From UBA7446 sp965657545 (lineage in GTDB: Bacteria; Bacteroidota; Bacteroidia; Flavobacteriales; Flavobacteriaceae), in assembly GCA_965657545.1 (NCBI GenBank), contig CBFHOG010000001.1, forward strand, positions 62,001 to 126,000: a DNA stretch of 64,000 nucleotides, in the 5' to 3' direction. Shown here piece after piece: positions 1 through 8,804 of the stretch. The translations under genes were made by a program, and so were the position numbers. The notes beneath the pieces are model-generated. The model did not search any database and had not been told where the DNA came from. It worked only from the letters and a program-made list of their open reading frames with translations. Position 1 is the first letter of the stretch. Each line of letters starts with the position of its first letter.

Positions 1-602
1 GCTCTAAAATCCTCTTCCTGAGCAAAAACAATGGCAGGTCGTGTCTTTTCTAAAATATTTTTTTGTTTTAGTGCAGCACTTAGGGCCAATATCGCAACAA
101 ACGCTGTTATAATAAAACCACTGAAAAATAAGCGTTTTGTGCCGCTTCTTCCTGACTTGACATACAAGAAAAACAAGAATGCTGTAAGCCAAATAAAGCC
201 CACAACAGCAAAACTCCAACCCCTAACAGAAGTCAAAAATAACAAACGGTCTGTAGCTTTTTTAAGGTCACTTTCAGGCAATGGCGAAAAGCGGTCTAAG
301 GTCATGTTTTGGGCAAATGCCAGGTTATTCAATACTTGCGTATTGTTTACGTCCAATAAAAGCGCCTTTTCATAATTCAAAATACTTGATGCAATAGCGT
401 TTTGCTTGTAGTATGCATTTCCCAAATTAAAATACAACTCAAGAGCGTGTACGCCAATTGAATTGATAGAATCATAATAGGTGATGGCGCGTTCATAATC
501 GCCTTGGTTATAGGCGTTATTTCCTTCGCGGAATAAGTCTTCGGGGGATTGCCCTACACAAACAAAACACGAAAGAAGTACAATAAGTGAAATCGTTCTC
601 AT
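1..602 (-). CDS. batE: BatE, TPR membrane protein of the Bat aerotolerance operon (3' end missing)
   Basis: The frame starts with ATG at 602 and stays open to the window edge, so about 200 N-terminal residues are visible. It opens with a short signal peptide (MRTISLIVLLSCFVCVGQS), followed by a TPR region at about residues 20-95 with the repeat signature LYFNLGNAYYKQ. Two hydrophobic segments follow, at about 110-135 and 145-165. BatE proteins have this TPR-then-membrane plan, usually ending in an SH3-like domain, which would lie beyond the window. It begins 2 bases after the stop of batD and is the last visible gene of the moxR-bat operon. The family is associated with aerotolerance in Bacteroides and Leptospira; a molecular role is not established. 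Confidence 0.85.
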   Translation of the reverse strand, partial: MRTISLIVLLSCFVCVGQSPEDLFREGNNAYNQGDYERAITYYDSINSIGVHALELYFNLGNAYYKQNAIASSILNYEKALLLDVNNTQVLNNLAFAQNMTLDRFSPLPESDLKKATDRLLFLTSVRGWSFAVVGFIWLTAFLFFLYVKSGRSGTKRLFFSGFIITAFVAILALSAALKQKNILEKTRPAIVFAQEEDFR

Positions 603-604
603 AA

Positions 605-2356
605 CTAAAATTGTTTGTCCATTTGGGTTATGGCCTCAACAGCGGTAGCATAATCTTGCTCCATACTACTTCTTGAACTTGGCGTATATCGGGCAAACTC
701 ACAATTGGTAAGCACTTGTATAAAGAGTGCAACCGTTTGGGTGTCAACTCCTTTTTCGGTAAGCAACGCCTCCATTTTTTCTTTGCTAAAATCTGCCGTT
801 TGAATATGCAAACGCGCCTTGACATAGTTGTGAAGTGCTCCTTCCAGTGCTACATAAAAATCCGTTGCATCTGACATATTCCGTTTTGCTTTCCCCAAAT
901 ATTTTTTGGCCAACCTTGCCTTGTGACGTTGCGCCAATAAGGCAGCATCGGGTGTGCGTTTACGTAGCACCAAATAAATACTTAAAAGTAAAATGGGCAA
1001 TAGCAACAACACATAAAACAACATACTTCCAATAAAGGGTACTTGTACTACAGGTTTAAAGTTTGCACGTTGTGCAATAAATTGAAATGCATTGGAAATG
1101 GAGGGCACTTCTACTGCATTTGTTTTGGTAGTATTTGATGCTGATGTACCAATAGATTTTGGTCCTTCTATGACGTCTATAACAACCTCTTTTGAGGTCA
1201 ATGTTTTATATGATTTCGTACTTGGGTCAAAATAAGAAAATTGAACCGATGGAATCGGATATTTTCCTTGATATTGAGGCACTAAAGTATAGGTGTCCTG
1301 AATGGTTCCGCGCATACCCCTCAATGTGGTGTTTACTTGTTCTTTGTGCTCTGGATCATAGCGTTCAAGTGCACTGGGGGTAACCAATTCAGGTAGTGAA
1401 AACAGCTTCAGGTTTCCGCTTCCTTTTACTTGTACCGTTGCCTGCAACGATTCAGAAGCGTTAAGAGCAGTTTTGGATGTTCTGACCTCTAACTCAAATG
1501 TGCCTACGGCCCCATTAAAGTTGTTGGGTCTTCCTTCTTCTGGAAAAGGGAATACCGTTAGCGTACGTTTTCCTGCGGTTATGGTACGCGAAACTTGGGT
1601 GTAAATTTCATTACCAAAAAAGTCTCGGCGGTTGGTGGGCACATCCAATTGCACATCGAGGGTTAGTGGAGCGATAGGTAGTTTTCCTGCTCTTTGTGGA
1701 TATAAAACCGTTTGCTGCCAAGCGACAAAATTATATAATTTGCCTTTATACATTTCCCTGTCTATTGTTCGCCTTGATGGAATATCTTGCGACCAAAAGT
1801 CTTTGTATTCAGGAATATCTATGGGGTTTACATCTGATGGCCTTACTTTGCCGCCAAAATAAAGCTTATATACTACCGTTACAGGTTGGTTGATATATAC
1901 CTTATTGTTTGATAACTCTGCAACCAAATGCACGTTTTCAGAGGCTATATAATTTGGGTCGTTTGGATTTTTGGGAATCGCAACAGCATCTTTTACAACC
2001 ACTTTTACTGGACTGGTTTTATATATATTACCGTCGATTTCAATAGACGCTTGACCAATGTTTGTAGTGCCTTTTTTAAGGGGGGTCAAAAAATAGGTGT
2101 AGCTTTTAGAAAACGATCGCTTTCCGTTTACAAACATATTACTCACCGACTGATTAGGTCCTGCAACAACACGAAATCCATCAAAAGAAGGTGGTTGAAA
2201 ATTATCCCCGTCTTTATCCATGGTAAACTCAACACGCAGGCGTTCGTTGATGCCGAGTTCGTTTTTGCTAACAGTAGCTTCAAACGAAACTTGCCCAAAA
2301 AGCCTTGACGAAACCGCCAAGACAAGCAACAAACACCAAATTCCCTTTTTGTTCAT
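605..2356 (-). CDS. batD: BatD, oxygen-tolerance envelope protein
   Basis: A 583-residue protein with an N-terminal signal peptide, a long periplasmic part made of beta-rich modules, one membrane span at about residues 440-465 and a cytoplasmic tail of roughly 120 residues. This is the plan of the BatD (oxygen tolerance) family. The ATG at 2356 was chosen because it overlaps the batC stop by one base (TAATG); an upstream TTG at 2362 is also in frame. It lies between batC and batE in a tightly packed operon. BatD is thought to scaffold the vWA proteins BatA and BatB at the inner membrane; that role is inferred from the family. Confidence 0.85.
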   Translation of the reverse strand: MNKKGIWCLLLVLAVSSRLFGQVSFEATVSKNELGINERLRVEFTMDKDGDNFQPPSFDGFRVVAGPNQSVSNMFVNGKRSFSKSYTYFLTPLKKGTTNIGQASIEIDGNIYKTSPVKVVVKDAVAIPKNPNDPNYIASENVHLVAELSNNKVYINQPVTVVYKLYFGGKVRPSDVNPIDIPEYKDFWSQDIPSRRTIDREMYKGKLYNFVAWQQTVLYPQRAGKLPIAPLTLDVQLDVPTNRRDFFGNEIYTQVSRTITAGKRTLTVFPFPEEGRPNNFNGAVGTFELEVRTSKTALNASESLQATVQVKGSGNLKLFSLPELVTPSALERYDPEHKEQVNTTLRGMRGTIQDTYTLVPQYQGKYPIPSVQFSYFDPSTKSYKTLTSKEVVIDVIEGPKSIGTSASNTTKTNAVEVPSISNAFQFIAQRANFKPVVQVPFIGSMLFYVLLLLPILLLSIYLVLRKRTPDAALLAQRHKARLAKKYLGKAKRNMSDATDFYVALEGALHNYVKARLHIQTADFSKEKMEALLTEKGVDTQTVALFIQVLTNCEFARYTPSSRSSMEQDYATAVEAITQMDKQF

Positions 2357-3183
2357 TACCAATCTTTTTTACTTTTTGTGCCAACGGCTTTCGCTTTTTT
2401 GGCGTTTACTTTGTCTTGTACTTTTTTCTCTTCGTTGTTCATGGCTTCTAACAAATTCTGAACTTGTTGTGGAGATAGCTGTGCAGGACTTGCTTGTGGT
2501 GGTTGCTGTTCTTTTTCGTTGTCCCCTTGTTGGTCTTGTTCATCGTTTTTATCCGACTCTTTTTCGTCTTTTTCGTTTTCGCCATCGTCGCCAGACTCAT
2601 CTTTCTTGTCTTGCTGATCTTCGCCCTCTTGTTCTTTATCCTTATCGCCCTCTTGTTCTTGATTTTTATCCTTTTGCTGATCTTGATTATCCTTGTTGTC
2701 TTGATTGTCTTGATCCTCTTGATTGTCTTGATCTTGATTTTCCTCCTCTAGCATTTTCTTTGCTAACGCATAATTGTATCGGGTTTCGTCGTCATTGGGG
2801 TTGTTTCTAAGGGCGTTTTTATAGGCTTCCACAGCCCCTTTGTAGTCTTTGATTTGCATCAGCGCATTGCCAATATTATGAAACGTACGGTGTTTGTTGG
2901 GACGTTCTTTTGTGGTTTTTGCAACATCAGCATAGGCACGAAGTGCCTCGTCCACATAATTGTCTTGCTGCAACGTAGCGCCCATATTAAAACGTGCAAC
3001 ATCTGTTTTCGTTCCTGTTGCAGCAGCACGGCGGTAGTTTTTTTCAGCTTCTACGCCATCGAGTGCATCAAACGCTTCATTGCCCTCAAAAATATAATTT
3101 TCAGCTTGCTGTATGCGCATTTCTTCTTGCGCAGCAACCACCAGCGGCAACCAAAAAACAATACAAAACAATTTACGCATCAT
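2356..3183 (-). CDS. batC: BatC, TPR protein with acidic low-complexity linker
   Basis: A 275-residue protein with a signal peptide (MMRKLFCIVFWLPLVVAAQ) and TPR repeats at about residues 20-145, including the typical FHNIGNALMQIKDYKGAVEAY. A strongly biased stretch rich in D, E, Q, N and K follows at about 150-230, then a short conserved tail (LSPQQVQNLLEAM). BatC proteins are TPR proteins of the Bat operon, and this tail is common to them. It overlaps batB by 11 bases and touches batD. The acidic segment is longer than a simple linker needs to be and may bind ions or stay disordered; this is inference. Confidence 0.85.
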   Translation of the reverse strand: MMRKLFCIVFWLPLVVAAQEEMRIQQAENYIFEGNEAFDALDGVEAEKNYRRAAATGTKTDVARFNMGATLQQDNYVDEALRAYADVAKTTKERPNKHRTFHNIGNALMQIKDYKGAVEAYKNALRNNPNDDETRYNYALAKKMLEEENQDQDNQEDQDNQDNKDNQDQQKDKNQEQEGDKDKEQEGEDQQDKKDESGDDGENEKDEKESDKNDEQDQQGDNEKEQQPPQASPAQLSPQQVQNLLEAMNNEEKKVQDKVNAKKAKAVGTKSKKDW

Positions 3184-4204
3184 GAAATAGGTTTAACTTT
3201 TTTATCCATTGGGTTTTTCTGTAAAACAAAAATAAATCCAATACAATTAAAAATAATCCAATTCCCAAAAACCATTGAAATTGGTCTTTGAATTTAACAA
3301 ATTGTTTGGCTTCAAACTCTTGTTTATCCATTTCTTTTAGACGATCTATAATCGCTGTTACAACGGCTTCGGTATTGTTACCTTCCAAAAATAATCCGTC
3401 CGTTTCTTCAGCTATAGACTTCATCTGTTCATAATCGCTTTTGGTAATCACCACTTCGCCTTCTGCATCTTTTTTATAAGAAACTATACTGCCTTTTTTA
3501 ATTGGAATCACGGAGCCTTTTTCAGTACCCACAACAACAGTGAAAAAAGTAATGCCTTCTGCGGCGGCTTGTTTGGCAGCCATAAGTGCATCTTCGCCAT
3601 GATCTTCGCCATCCGAAATAATGCATACCACTCTATTGCTTTGATTTTCATCATCAAAATAGGTTTCTGCTAATCTTGTAGCTGCTGAAATTGCCGTTCC
3701 TTGCGAGGAAATCATATTGGTGTCTAAAGACGTTAAAAACATACGCGCTGCAGCATAGTCAGTAGTAATGGGCAAATGTGGAATTGCTGAAGAAGCATAG
3801 GCGATAATCCCCACGCGGTCACTGACCAATTGATTGATGAGTTCACTTGCTAATCGTTTGGCTTTTTCCAATCGGTTTGGCGCAATATCTTCTGCCAACA
3901 TGCTTTTAGACACGTCAATGGCAAAGACCAAATCCACCCCTTCTCGCTTTACGGTTTCTAGCTCGGTACCTATTTGCGGATTGACCAATCCAAAGCATAT
4001 AGATGCCAACCCCAGCCACAACAATACTTGCTTTGTCCAACCTTTAAAAAACGAACGTTCGGGTGCAATATGCGCCAACATTGTTGCTGAAGCAAGCTTT
4101 TGTTGCACACGCTTTTTCCAAAAGGTAAACAGCATATATCCCAAAGCCAAAACCGGGATAAGGAGCAGCAAATAAAAATATTGGGTTTGTTCGTATTGTA
4201 TCAT
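3173..4204 (-). CDS. batB: BatB, vWA-domain inner-membrane protein
   Basis: A 343-residue protein with hydrophobic segments at about residues 10-28 and 58-75, a von Willebrand A domain at about 90-285 and a C-terminal span near 312-330. The metal-binding MIDAS sequence is intact as DVSKS (D97), and the second MIDAS threonine region follows. BatA and BatB are adjacent vWA paralogues in Bacteroidota Bat operons. It overlaps batA by 4 bases (ATGA) and batC by 11, so translation is probably coupled. The order batA-batB and the TPR gene that follows separate it from generic vWA proteins. Confidence 0.9.
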   Translation of the reverse strand: MIQYEQTQYFYLLLLIPVLALGYMLFTFWKKRVQQKLASATMLAHIAPERSFFKGWTKQVLLWLGLASICFGLVNPQIGTELETVKREGVDLVFAIDVSKSMLAEDIAPNRLEKAKRLASELINQLVSDRVGIIAYASSAIPHLPITTDYAAARMFLTSLDTNMISSQGTAISAATRLAETYFDDENQSNRVVCIISDGEDHGEDALMAAKQAAAEGITFFTVVVGTEKGSVIPIKKGSIVSYKKDAEGEVVITKSDYEQMKSIAEETDGLFLEGNNTEAVVTAIIDRLKEMDKQEFEAKQFVKFKDQFQWFLGIGLFLIVLDLFLFYRKTQWIKKLNLFHDA

Positions 4205-5202
4205 GCCATTGCCGATTTAAAAAGGGTGTGACGTAATATCCATTCTAGCAGCAAAGCTGCCATGGCCCAAAAAACAAATACACGAAACTTTTCGTGGTAT
4301 TTGGTGTAGCGAATTTCTTCTACCTCTGTGCGTTCAAGCTTATTAATTTCTTCGTAAATAGCCTCTAATTTCTTATTATCCGTAGCCCGGTAATAACTGC
4401 CACCCGTCTCTGCCGCAATCGATTTTAGCAACTCCTCATCAATTTCAACCTTTTTAAGCTGATATATAAAAGTCCCATCTGGTCTCAAGGCTGCTGGCGC
4501 TGGTGCAGTGCCATTACTTCCCAACCCAATGGTATAGGTTTTGATACCAAAAGAACTTGCCAGTCCGGCAGCGGTTTTGGGATCAACAAAACCTGTATTG
4601 TTTACGCCGTCTGTGAGTAGAATAATAACCTTGCTTTTTGCTTTGCTATCACGCAGACGGTTCACTGCTGTGGCAAGTCCCATTCCAATAGCAGTTCCGT
4701 CGTTAATTACCCCGTCAAAGTTTATTTTACCAAGTACATCTATAACAAGTGCTTTGTCGGAAGTAATGGGTGTTTTGGTATAACTCTCGCCTGCATAGAC
4801 TACCAATCCAATGCGGTCTGAGGTGCGTTTGGAAATAAAATCAGCGGCAACTTTTTTAAGTGCCGATAAACGGTTGGGTTTTAAATCGCGGGCAAGCATA
4901 CTTGACGAAACATCAATGGCCATCACAATATCAATACCTTTGTTTGTTTTGGTTTGCGTGCTTACATCTTGCGTTTGTGGTCGTGCCAAAGCCACTACAA
5001 TAAGTGCAATTGCAAACATGCGCAGCACAACCAAAATAGGTTGCCATTTGGGCAAACTCCCCGATTTGGTAAACGCCTTTACGCTTGGATTAAGCACATG
5101 CGCTACTTGCTTTTTACGTGAGAATATATGCCATGCCACAAGAAGTGGGATGGCTAAAAGTCCCCAGAAAAACTCAGGGTTGGCAAATGTATATTCCGTC
5201 AT
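4201..5202 (-). CDS. batA: BatA, vWA-domain inner-membrane protein
   Basis: A 333-residue protein with two N-terminal hydrophobic segments (about 10-26 and 55-73), a vWA domain at about 88-285 carrying the intact MIDAS DVSSS (D97), and a C-terminal span near 308-325. This matches BatA, which is anchored in the inner membrane with its vWA domain between spans. It overlaps both neighbours by 4 bases. In Bacteroides, bat genes contribute to aerotolerance; elsewhere MoxR-vWA pairs act as chaperones in assembly of protein complexes, which is the likely general role here. Confidence 0.9.
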   Translation of the reverse strand: MTEYTFANPEFFWGLLAIPLLVAWHIFSRKKQVAHVLNPSVKAFTKSGSLPKWQPILVVLRMFAIALIVVALARPQTQDVSTQTKTNKGIDIVMAIDVSSSMLARDLKPNRLSALKKVAADFISKRTSDRIGLVVYAGESYTKTPITSDKALVIDVLGKINFDGVINDGTAIGMGLATAVNRLRDSKAKSKVIILLTDGVNNTGFVDPKTAAGLASSFGIKTYTIGLGSNGTAPAPAALRPDGTFIYQLKKVEIDEELLKSIAAETGGSYYRATDNKKLEAIYEEINKLERTEVEEIRYTKYHEKFRVFVFWAMAALLLEWILRHTLFKSAMA

Positions 5203-6785
5203 GGGGTTTCTTTTTTAAATGCAATACTTCCCAAAATACGTTCAATGAGTTCTTTGGCGTAGCGGTCGTCGCGATCGTAAACCAATTGCAATTGTTGAAA
5301 GCCTTTATTTTCGGTAAAATGATACACCTCGTAGGTTTTACGCTGGGATTTGCCGTTTTTCTTTGTCCAATCAAACGACCCAGACGCAACAATGCCTTCA
5401 ATCCCCGAGGTAGTGGAATAATCGTTTTGTTTTTGAAAAATATTGGTTGCGCCCATGCTATCAAAATAGCCAATCACATTATCTACTTTTTGTTGCAAGT
5501 CAATGGTTTGTTCTTCTTTGGCTTTGGTGTGCTCCATGTATAATACGATCAAGAAAGCATCCTCTAAGCTACCCAATACAAACTGTTGATGCAATCGATT
5601 TGGCAATGCCTTACGCCCCAAAACATCTGGAGTATTAAGCTGCATTTCGGAGATGCCATAACTGCTTGTAACCCAATCTTGTTCCAGCCATTCCAGCGTT
5701 GGGTGTCCAAAAACACGGTCTTTGGCTTGCATGGCGCCGTAGTTGAAAATCATCACAGCAGCGAAAACTACGACAACGCCCAATACAGAAAGTCCTGCTA
5801 TTTGCAGGCGTTTGCGCTGTTGTTGCTTGCGTCGCATGCGTGCATACGCTTCGTTTTGAAGGCGTTCTTCTTCTGTAGGTTCGGGGAGTGCCGCTTGGGT
5901 TTCTTTTACAACGGCCTCAATTTTAGTTCTATCTAAACGCGCCAATCGTTCTTCGGGCATGGCGCGAGCAAACTTTACCAAATCGGCAGTGAGCAACACC
6001 TCTTTTAGGTGATCTGTGGTTTCAGATGTTAAGTCCAAGTTTCCTGTATCACGAAGCAATTCCAATTTTGTTAAGAGTTCATCGGAGGTACTTTCAAGTG
6101 CATCTATATGCGCCTCGTCTTCCAAATAACTTTTGACAATATCTGTGATTTCGGAGTAGTATCCTTTGTACTCTTCTTGTTTATCTAACTGCTTATTTTC
6201 AAGGGCCTGCAAGGCTTGAATAGCACGCTCAAAAGGGGGTAGTTTTCGTCGTTTGGCACGAATGCGTTGTTGTGTTCTAGATGCCAAAAAATATCCCAAC
6301 GCAAGAAGGAGGCAAATCAAAAATCCATAGGCGTAGGGCTTCCACCAGCCTGTGGTATTTTTTGCCATGGGCAAAATGGTTTTGATAGGAAACAGCGGTT
6401 GTTGCAAGGTGTCCACCATAACATCATTCACTTGGATTTGCAGCGAATCTGTGGAAAATAAACTCCCATCAACAACTACTTTTTGGGCGGGTAAGGTTAT
6501 TTGTCCCGTATCAAAATGAATTACGGCATATGTTTTTGTGAATGTTTTAATCTTATTTAAAACGAGGGTATCAACAGCTGTGGTATCTATCACTTCAAAC
6601 GGACGAAATCCTTGCAGTGGCGGAAATTGAATTTGTGGATTATCAGTAGCTGAAACAGCAATTTTTACATTGATTTGCTCGGCGAGTTTTACGGAAAGTG
6701 TATCTGCACTTATACTCACTTGTGTTTGTGCCACTGCCAAGGTAGTGCCAAAGATCAAAACCAATAAGCGCAATAATCTATCCAC
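5199..6785 (-). CDS. Bat-operon membrane protein with BatD-like N-domain, function unknown
   Basis: A 528-residue protein usual at this position of flavobacterial bat operons. It has a signal peptide (ending near AVAQ), a beta-rich exported N-domain that resembles a single BatD module, a membrane span at about 150-170, a long charged helical segment at 180-320 (RIRAKRRKLPPFERAIQAL followed by helical repeats), a second span at about 325-345 and a C-domain of about 180 residues. The helical part is reminiscent of DUF4381-type proteins found in the same operons. It overlaps batA by 4 bases and the DUF58 gene by 8. I cannot name a function; co-translation argues for a structural part of the Bat complex. 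Confidence 0.8.
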   Translation of the reverse strand: MDRLLRLLVLIFGTTLAVAQTQVSISADTLSVKLAEQINVKIAVSATDNPQIQFPPLQGFRPFEVIDTTAVDTLVLNKIKTFTKTYAVIHFDTGQITLPAQKVVVDGSLFSTDSLQIQVNDVMVDTLQQPLFPIKTILPMAKNTTGWWKPYAYGFLICLLLALGYFLASRTQQRIRAKRRKLPPFERAIQALQALENKQLDKQEEYKGYYSEITDIVKSYLEDEAHIDALESTSDELLTKLELLRDTGNLDLTSETTDHLKEVLLTADLVKFARAMPEERLARLDRTKIEAVVKETQAALPEPTEEERLQNEAYARMRRKQQQRKRLQIAGLSVLGVVVVFAAVMIFNYGAMQAKDRVFGHPTLEWLEQDWVTSSYGISEMQLNTPDVLGRKALPNRLHQQFVLGSLEDAFLIVLYMEHTKAKEEQTIDLQQKVDNVIGYFDSMGATNIFQKQNDYSTTSGIEGIVASGSFDWTKKNGKSQRKTYEVYHFTENKGFQQLQLVYDRDDRYAKELIERILGSIAFKKETP

Positions 6786-7644
6786 GGCTTTTAAAGTAGG
6801 TTAGCAGTTTTTTGACATAGCTTTCGTTTGTGGCGCAAGAAATGGCTCCCGCACCATGACGGGTAAATTGCCCACTGAAATAATCTGCGGTTTTTCGGTG
6901 TGCAAGCGCATATGCGGTTCTAACACTTTTGGATGAACTGTTCACCCATTTATTATTCCCTGTCTCAGCATCTTTCATATAGAGCAGCCCTGCCGCTGGA
7001 AGTTTGGCTTCCATGGGGTCAAAAAGGCGAATGCCCGTAAGGTCGTGCTTGCGTGCAGCCAACTGCACCGCTTGATCGTAATCAGAGTCAAGAAAATCGG
7101 AAAGTACAAATACAATAGCCCGTTTTTTAAGAATACGACTCATAAACTCCAAGGCAGTAGAAAGGTTTGTTTTTGGGCTTTTTGGTTTTTGTTCAAGTAA
7201 CTCACGAATGATGCGAAGCACATGTGACTTCCCCTTTTTGGGTGTAATAAAAAGTTCCACTTCATCGGAAAAAAGAAGTAATCCAACTTTATCGTTGTTT
7301 TGCAAGGCAGAAAAGGCAAGCGTTGCTGCAATTTCGGTAATGGTATCGCGCTTAAGCTGTTGCTGTGTTCCAAAATTGGCGGAGCCACTAACATCTACCA
7401 AAAGCATAAGCGTAAGTTCGCGTTCTTCTTCAAAAACTTTTACGTAGGGTTCTTGATAGCGTGCGGTAACATTCCAGTCTATGGCACGGACATCGTCGCC
7501 ATATTGGTATTGACGCACCTCGCTAAAGGTCATGCCACGACCTTTAAACGTACTTTGATATTCCCCCCCAAAAATATGATTACTCAGTCGGCGGGTTTTA
7601 ATCTCAATCTTCCGAACTTTCTTTAAAAGCTCTTTTGTATCCAT
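6778..7644 (-). CDS. DUF58 protein of the MoxR-Bat operon
   Basis: A 288-residue soluble protein. The conserved DUF58 core lies near residues 40-60, with RQYQYGDDVRAIDWNVTAR, and a degenerate vWA fold follows with a MIDAS-like DVSGS at about 84. DUF58 genes sit between moxR and batA in most Bacteroidota. The gene starts with ATG 21 bases after the moxR stop. DUF58 proteins are believed to partner the MoxR ATPase; this is family knowledge, not visible in the sequence. Confidence 0.9.
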   Translation of the reverse strand: MDTKELLKKVRKIEIKTRRLSNHIFGGEYQSTFKGRGMTFSEVRQYQYGDDVRAIDWNVTARYQEPYVKVFEEERELTLMLLVDVSGSANFGTQQQLKRDTITEIAATLAFSALQNNDKVGLLLFSDEVELFITPKKGKSHVLRIIRELLEQKPKSPKTNLSTALEFMSRILKKRAIVFVLSDFLDSDYDQAVQLAARKHDLTGIRLFDPMEAKLPAAGLLYMKDAETGNNKWVNSSSKSVRTAYALAHRKTADYFSGQFTRHGAGAISCATNESYVKKLLTYFKSRG

Positions 7645-7665
7645 ATCAAAAAATGTGGGATTGTT

Positions 7666-8664
7666 CTAAGGTACCTCTACCGCATTTACAATGCGCTGAA
7701 TAATATCTTCCGACGAGATATTTTCTGCTTCTGCCTCATACGTAATGCCAATACGGTGACGCAACACGTCAAAAATCACGGCGCGTACATCTTCTGGAAT
7801 CACATAGCCTCTACGTTTTATAAAGGCATAGCATTTTGCCGCTGTTGCCAAGTTGATACTCCCCCTTGGCGATGCCCCAAAACTGATAAGCGGTTTTAGC
7901 GATTGCAGTTTGTACTGGTCGGGATAGCGTGTGGCAAAAACCAAATCCAAAATATACTTTTCAATCTTTTCATCCATATACACTTCGCGAACGGCTTTTT
8001 GCGCTTTGTTGATTTGAGCCGTTGAAATAACAGGCTTTATCGTGCCAAAAGAATCGTTCAAATTCGCACGAACAATAAGTTGCTCGTCGGCAAGTTTTGG
8101 ATAATCAATGATGACCTTAAGCATAAAACGGTCAACCTGTGCTTCGGGAAGCGGATAGGTTCCTTCTTGTTCTACGGGATTTTGGGTTGCCATAACCAAA
8201 AACGGTAGCTTTAATTTAAAGGTTTCATCTCCAATGGTGACTTGCTTTTCTTGCATCGCCTCCAACAGGGCTGATTGCACTTTGGCAGGAGCACGGTTAA
8301 TTTCATCTGCAAGCACAAAGTTGGCAAATACAGGTCCTTTTTTGATGCTAAAATCGTTTTCCTTGGTGTTGTAAATCATTGTTCCAATCACGTCTGCGGG
8401 AAGCAAATCAGGGGTAAATTGGATACGGCTAAAACTTCCTTTTACGGCTTTACTCAGAGAGTTAATGGCTAGTGTTTTTGCCAACCCAGGGACGCCTTCA
8501 AGTAAAATATGCCCTTGCCCCAATAGTCCTATGAGTAGGCGTTCTACCATATGTTGTTGTCCCACAATAACCTTGTTCATTTCAAGGGTAAGGATATCTA
8601 TGAAAGCACTTTCTTTCTCTATGCGTTCATTTAACGCTTTAATATCTACAGCGGTATCGCTCAT
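7666..8664 (-). CDS. moxR: MoxR-family AAA+ ATPase
   Basis: A 332-residue AAA_3-type ATPase. Walker A is GVPGLAKT at about 57-64, Walker B is FVLADEIN at about 116-123, the sensor region reads ATQNPVEQEGTYPLPEAQ, and a lid domain follows at about 250-330. MoxR ATPases act with vWA proteins as chaperones that mature or insert metal cofactors or assemble complexes. It is the first gene of the eight-gene run that ends in batE, and it is separated by 140 bases from the divergent gene at 8805. No clear TAnnTTTG promoter could be placed on this strand upstream of it. Confidence 0.93.
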   Translation of the reverse strand: MSDTAVDIKALNERIEKESAFIDILTLEMNKVIVGQQHMVERLLIGLLGQGHILLEGVPGLAKTLAINSLSKAVKGSFSRIQFTPDLLPADVIGTMIYNTKENDFSIKKGPVFANFVLADEINRAPAKVQSALLEAMQEKQVTIGDETFKLKLPFLVMATQNPVEQEGTYPLPEAQVDRFMLKVIIDYPKLADEQLIVRANLNDSFGTIKPVISTAQINKAQKAVREVYMDEKIEKYILDLVFATRYPDQYKLQSLKPLISFGASPRGSINLATAAKCYAFIKRRGYVIPEDVRAVIFDVLRHRIGITYEAEAENISSEDIIQRIVNAVEVP

Positions 8665-8781
8665 AATTTAGGTATGTAAAATTTTGTCGCAAAATCAAAA
8701 AAAATGTGCAACGCGTTTGTTAATAATAGGTTAAAAGTAGCGTTTCCCATGTTGATTACAAAAATACTATGCAAAGCTTTT

Positions 8782-8789
8782 TACCTTTG
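8782..8789 (+). promoter_or_regulatory. Flavobacterial -7 box TACCTTTG
   Basis: An exact match to the TAnnTTTG box lies 15 bases upstream of the ATG at 8805. No TTG lies at the usual 17-23 base spacing; the nearest is 27 bases away. The box probably drives the AlbA_2 gene. Confidence 0.5.
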
Positions 8790-8804
8790 TTATAAATTGA
8801 GGTC

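Noticed and set aside
2494..2751. Highly hydrophobic 85-residue frame opposite batC (runs of L, I, V, F)
   Set aside because: It is the complement of the D/E/Q/N/K-rich linker of BatC; the codon bias produces the hydrophobic look.
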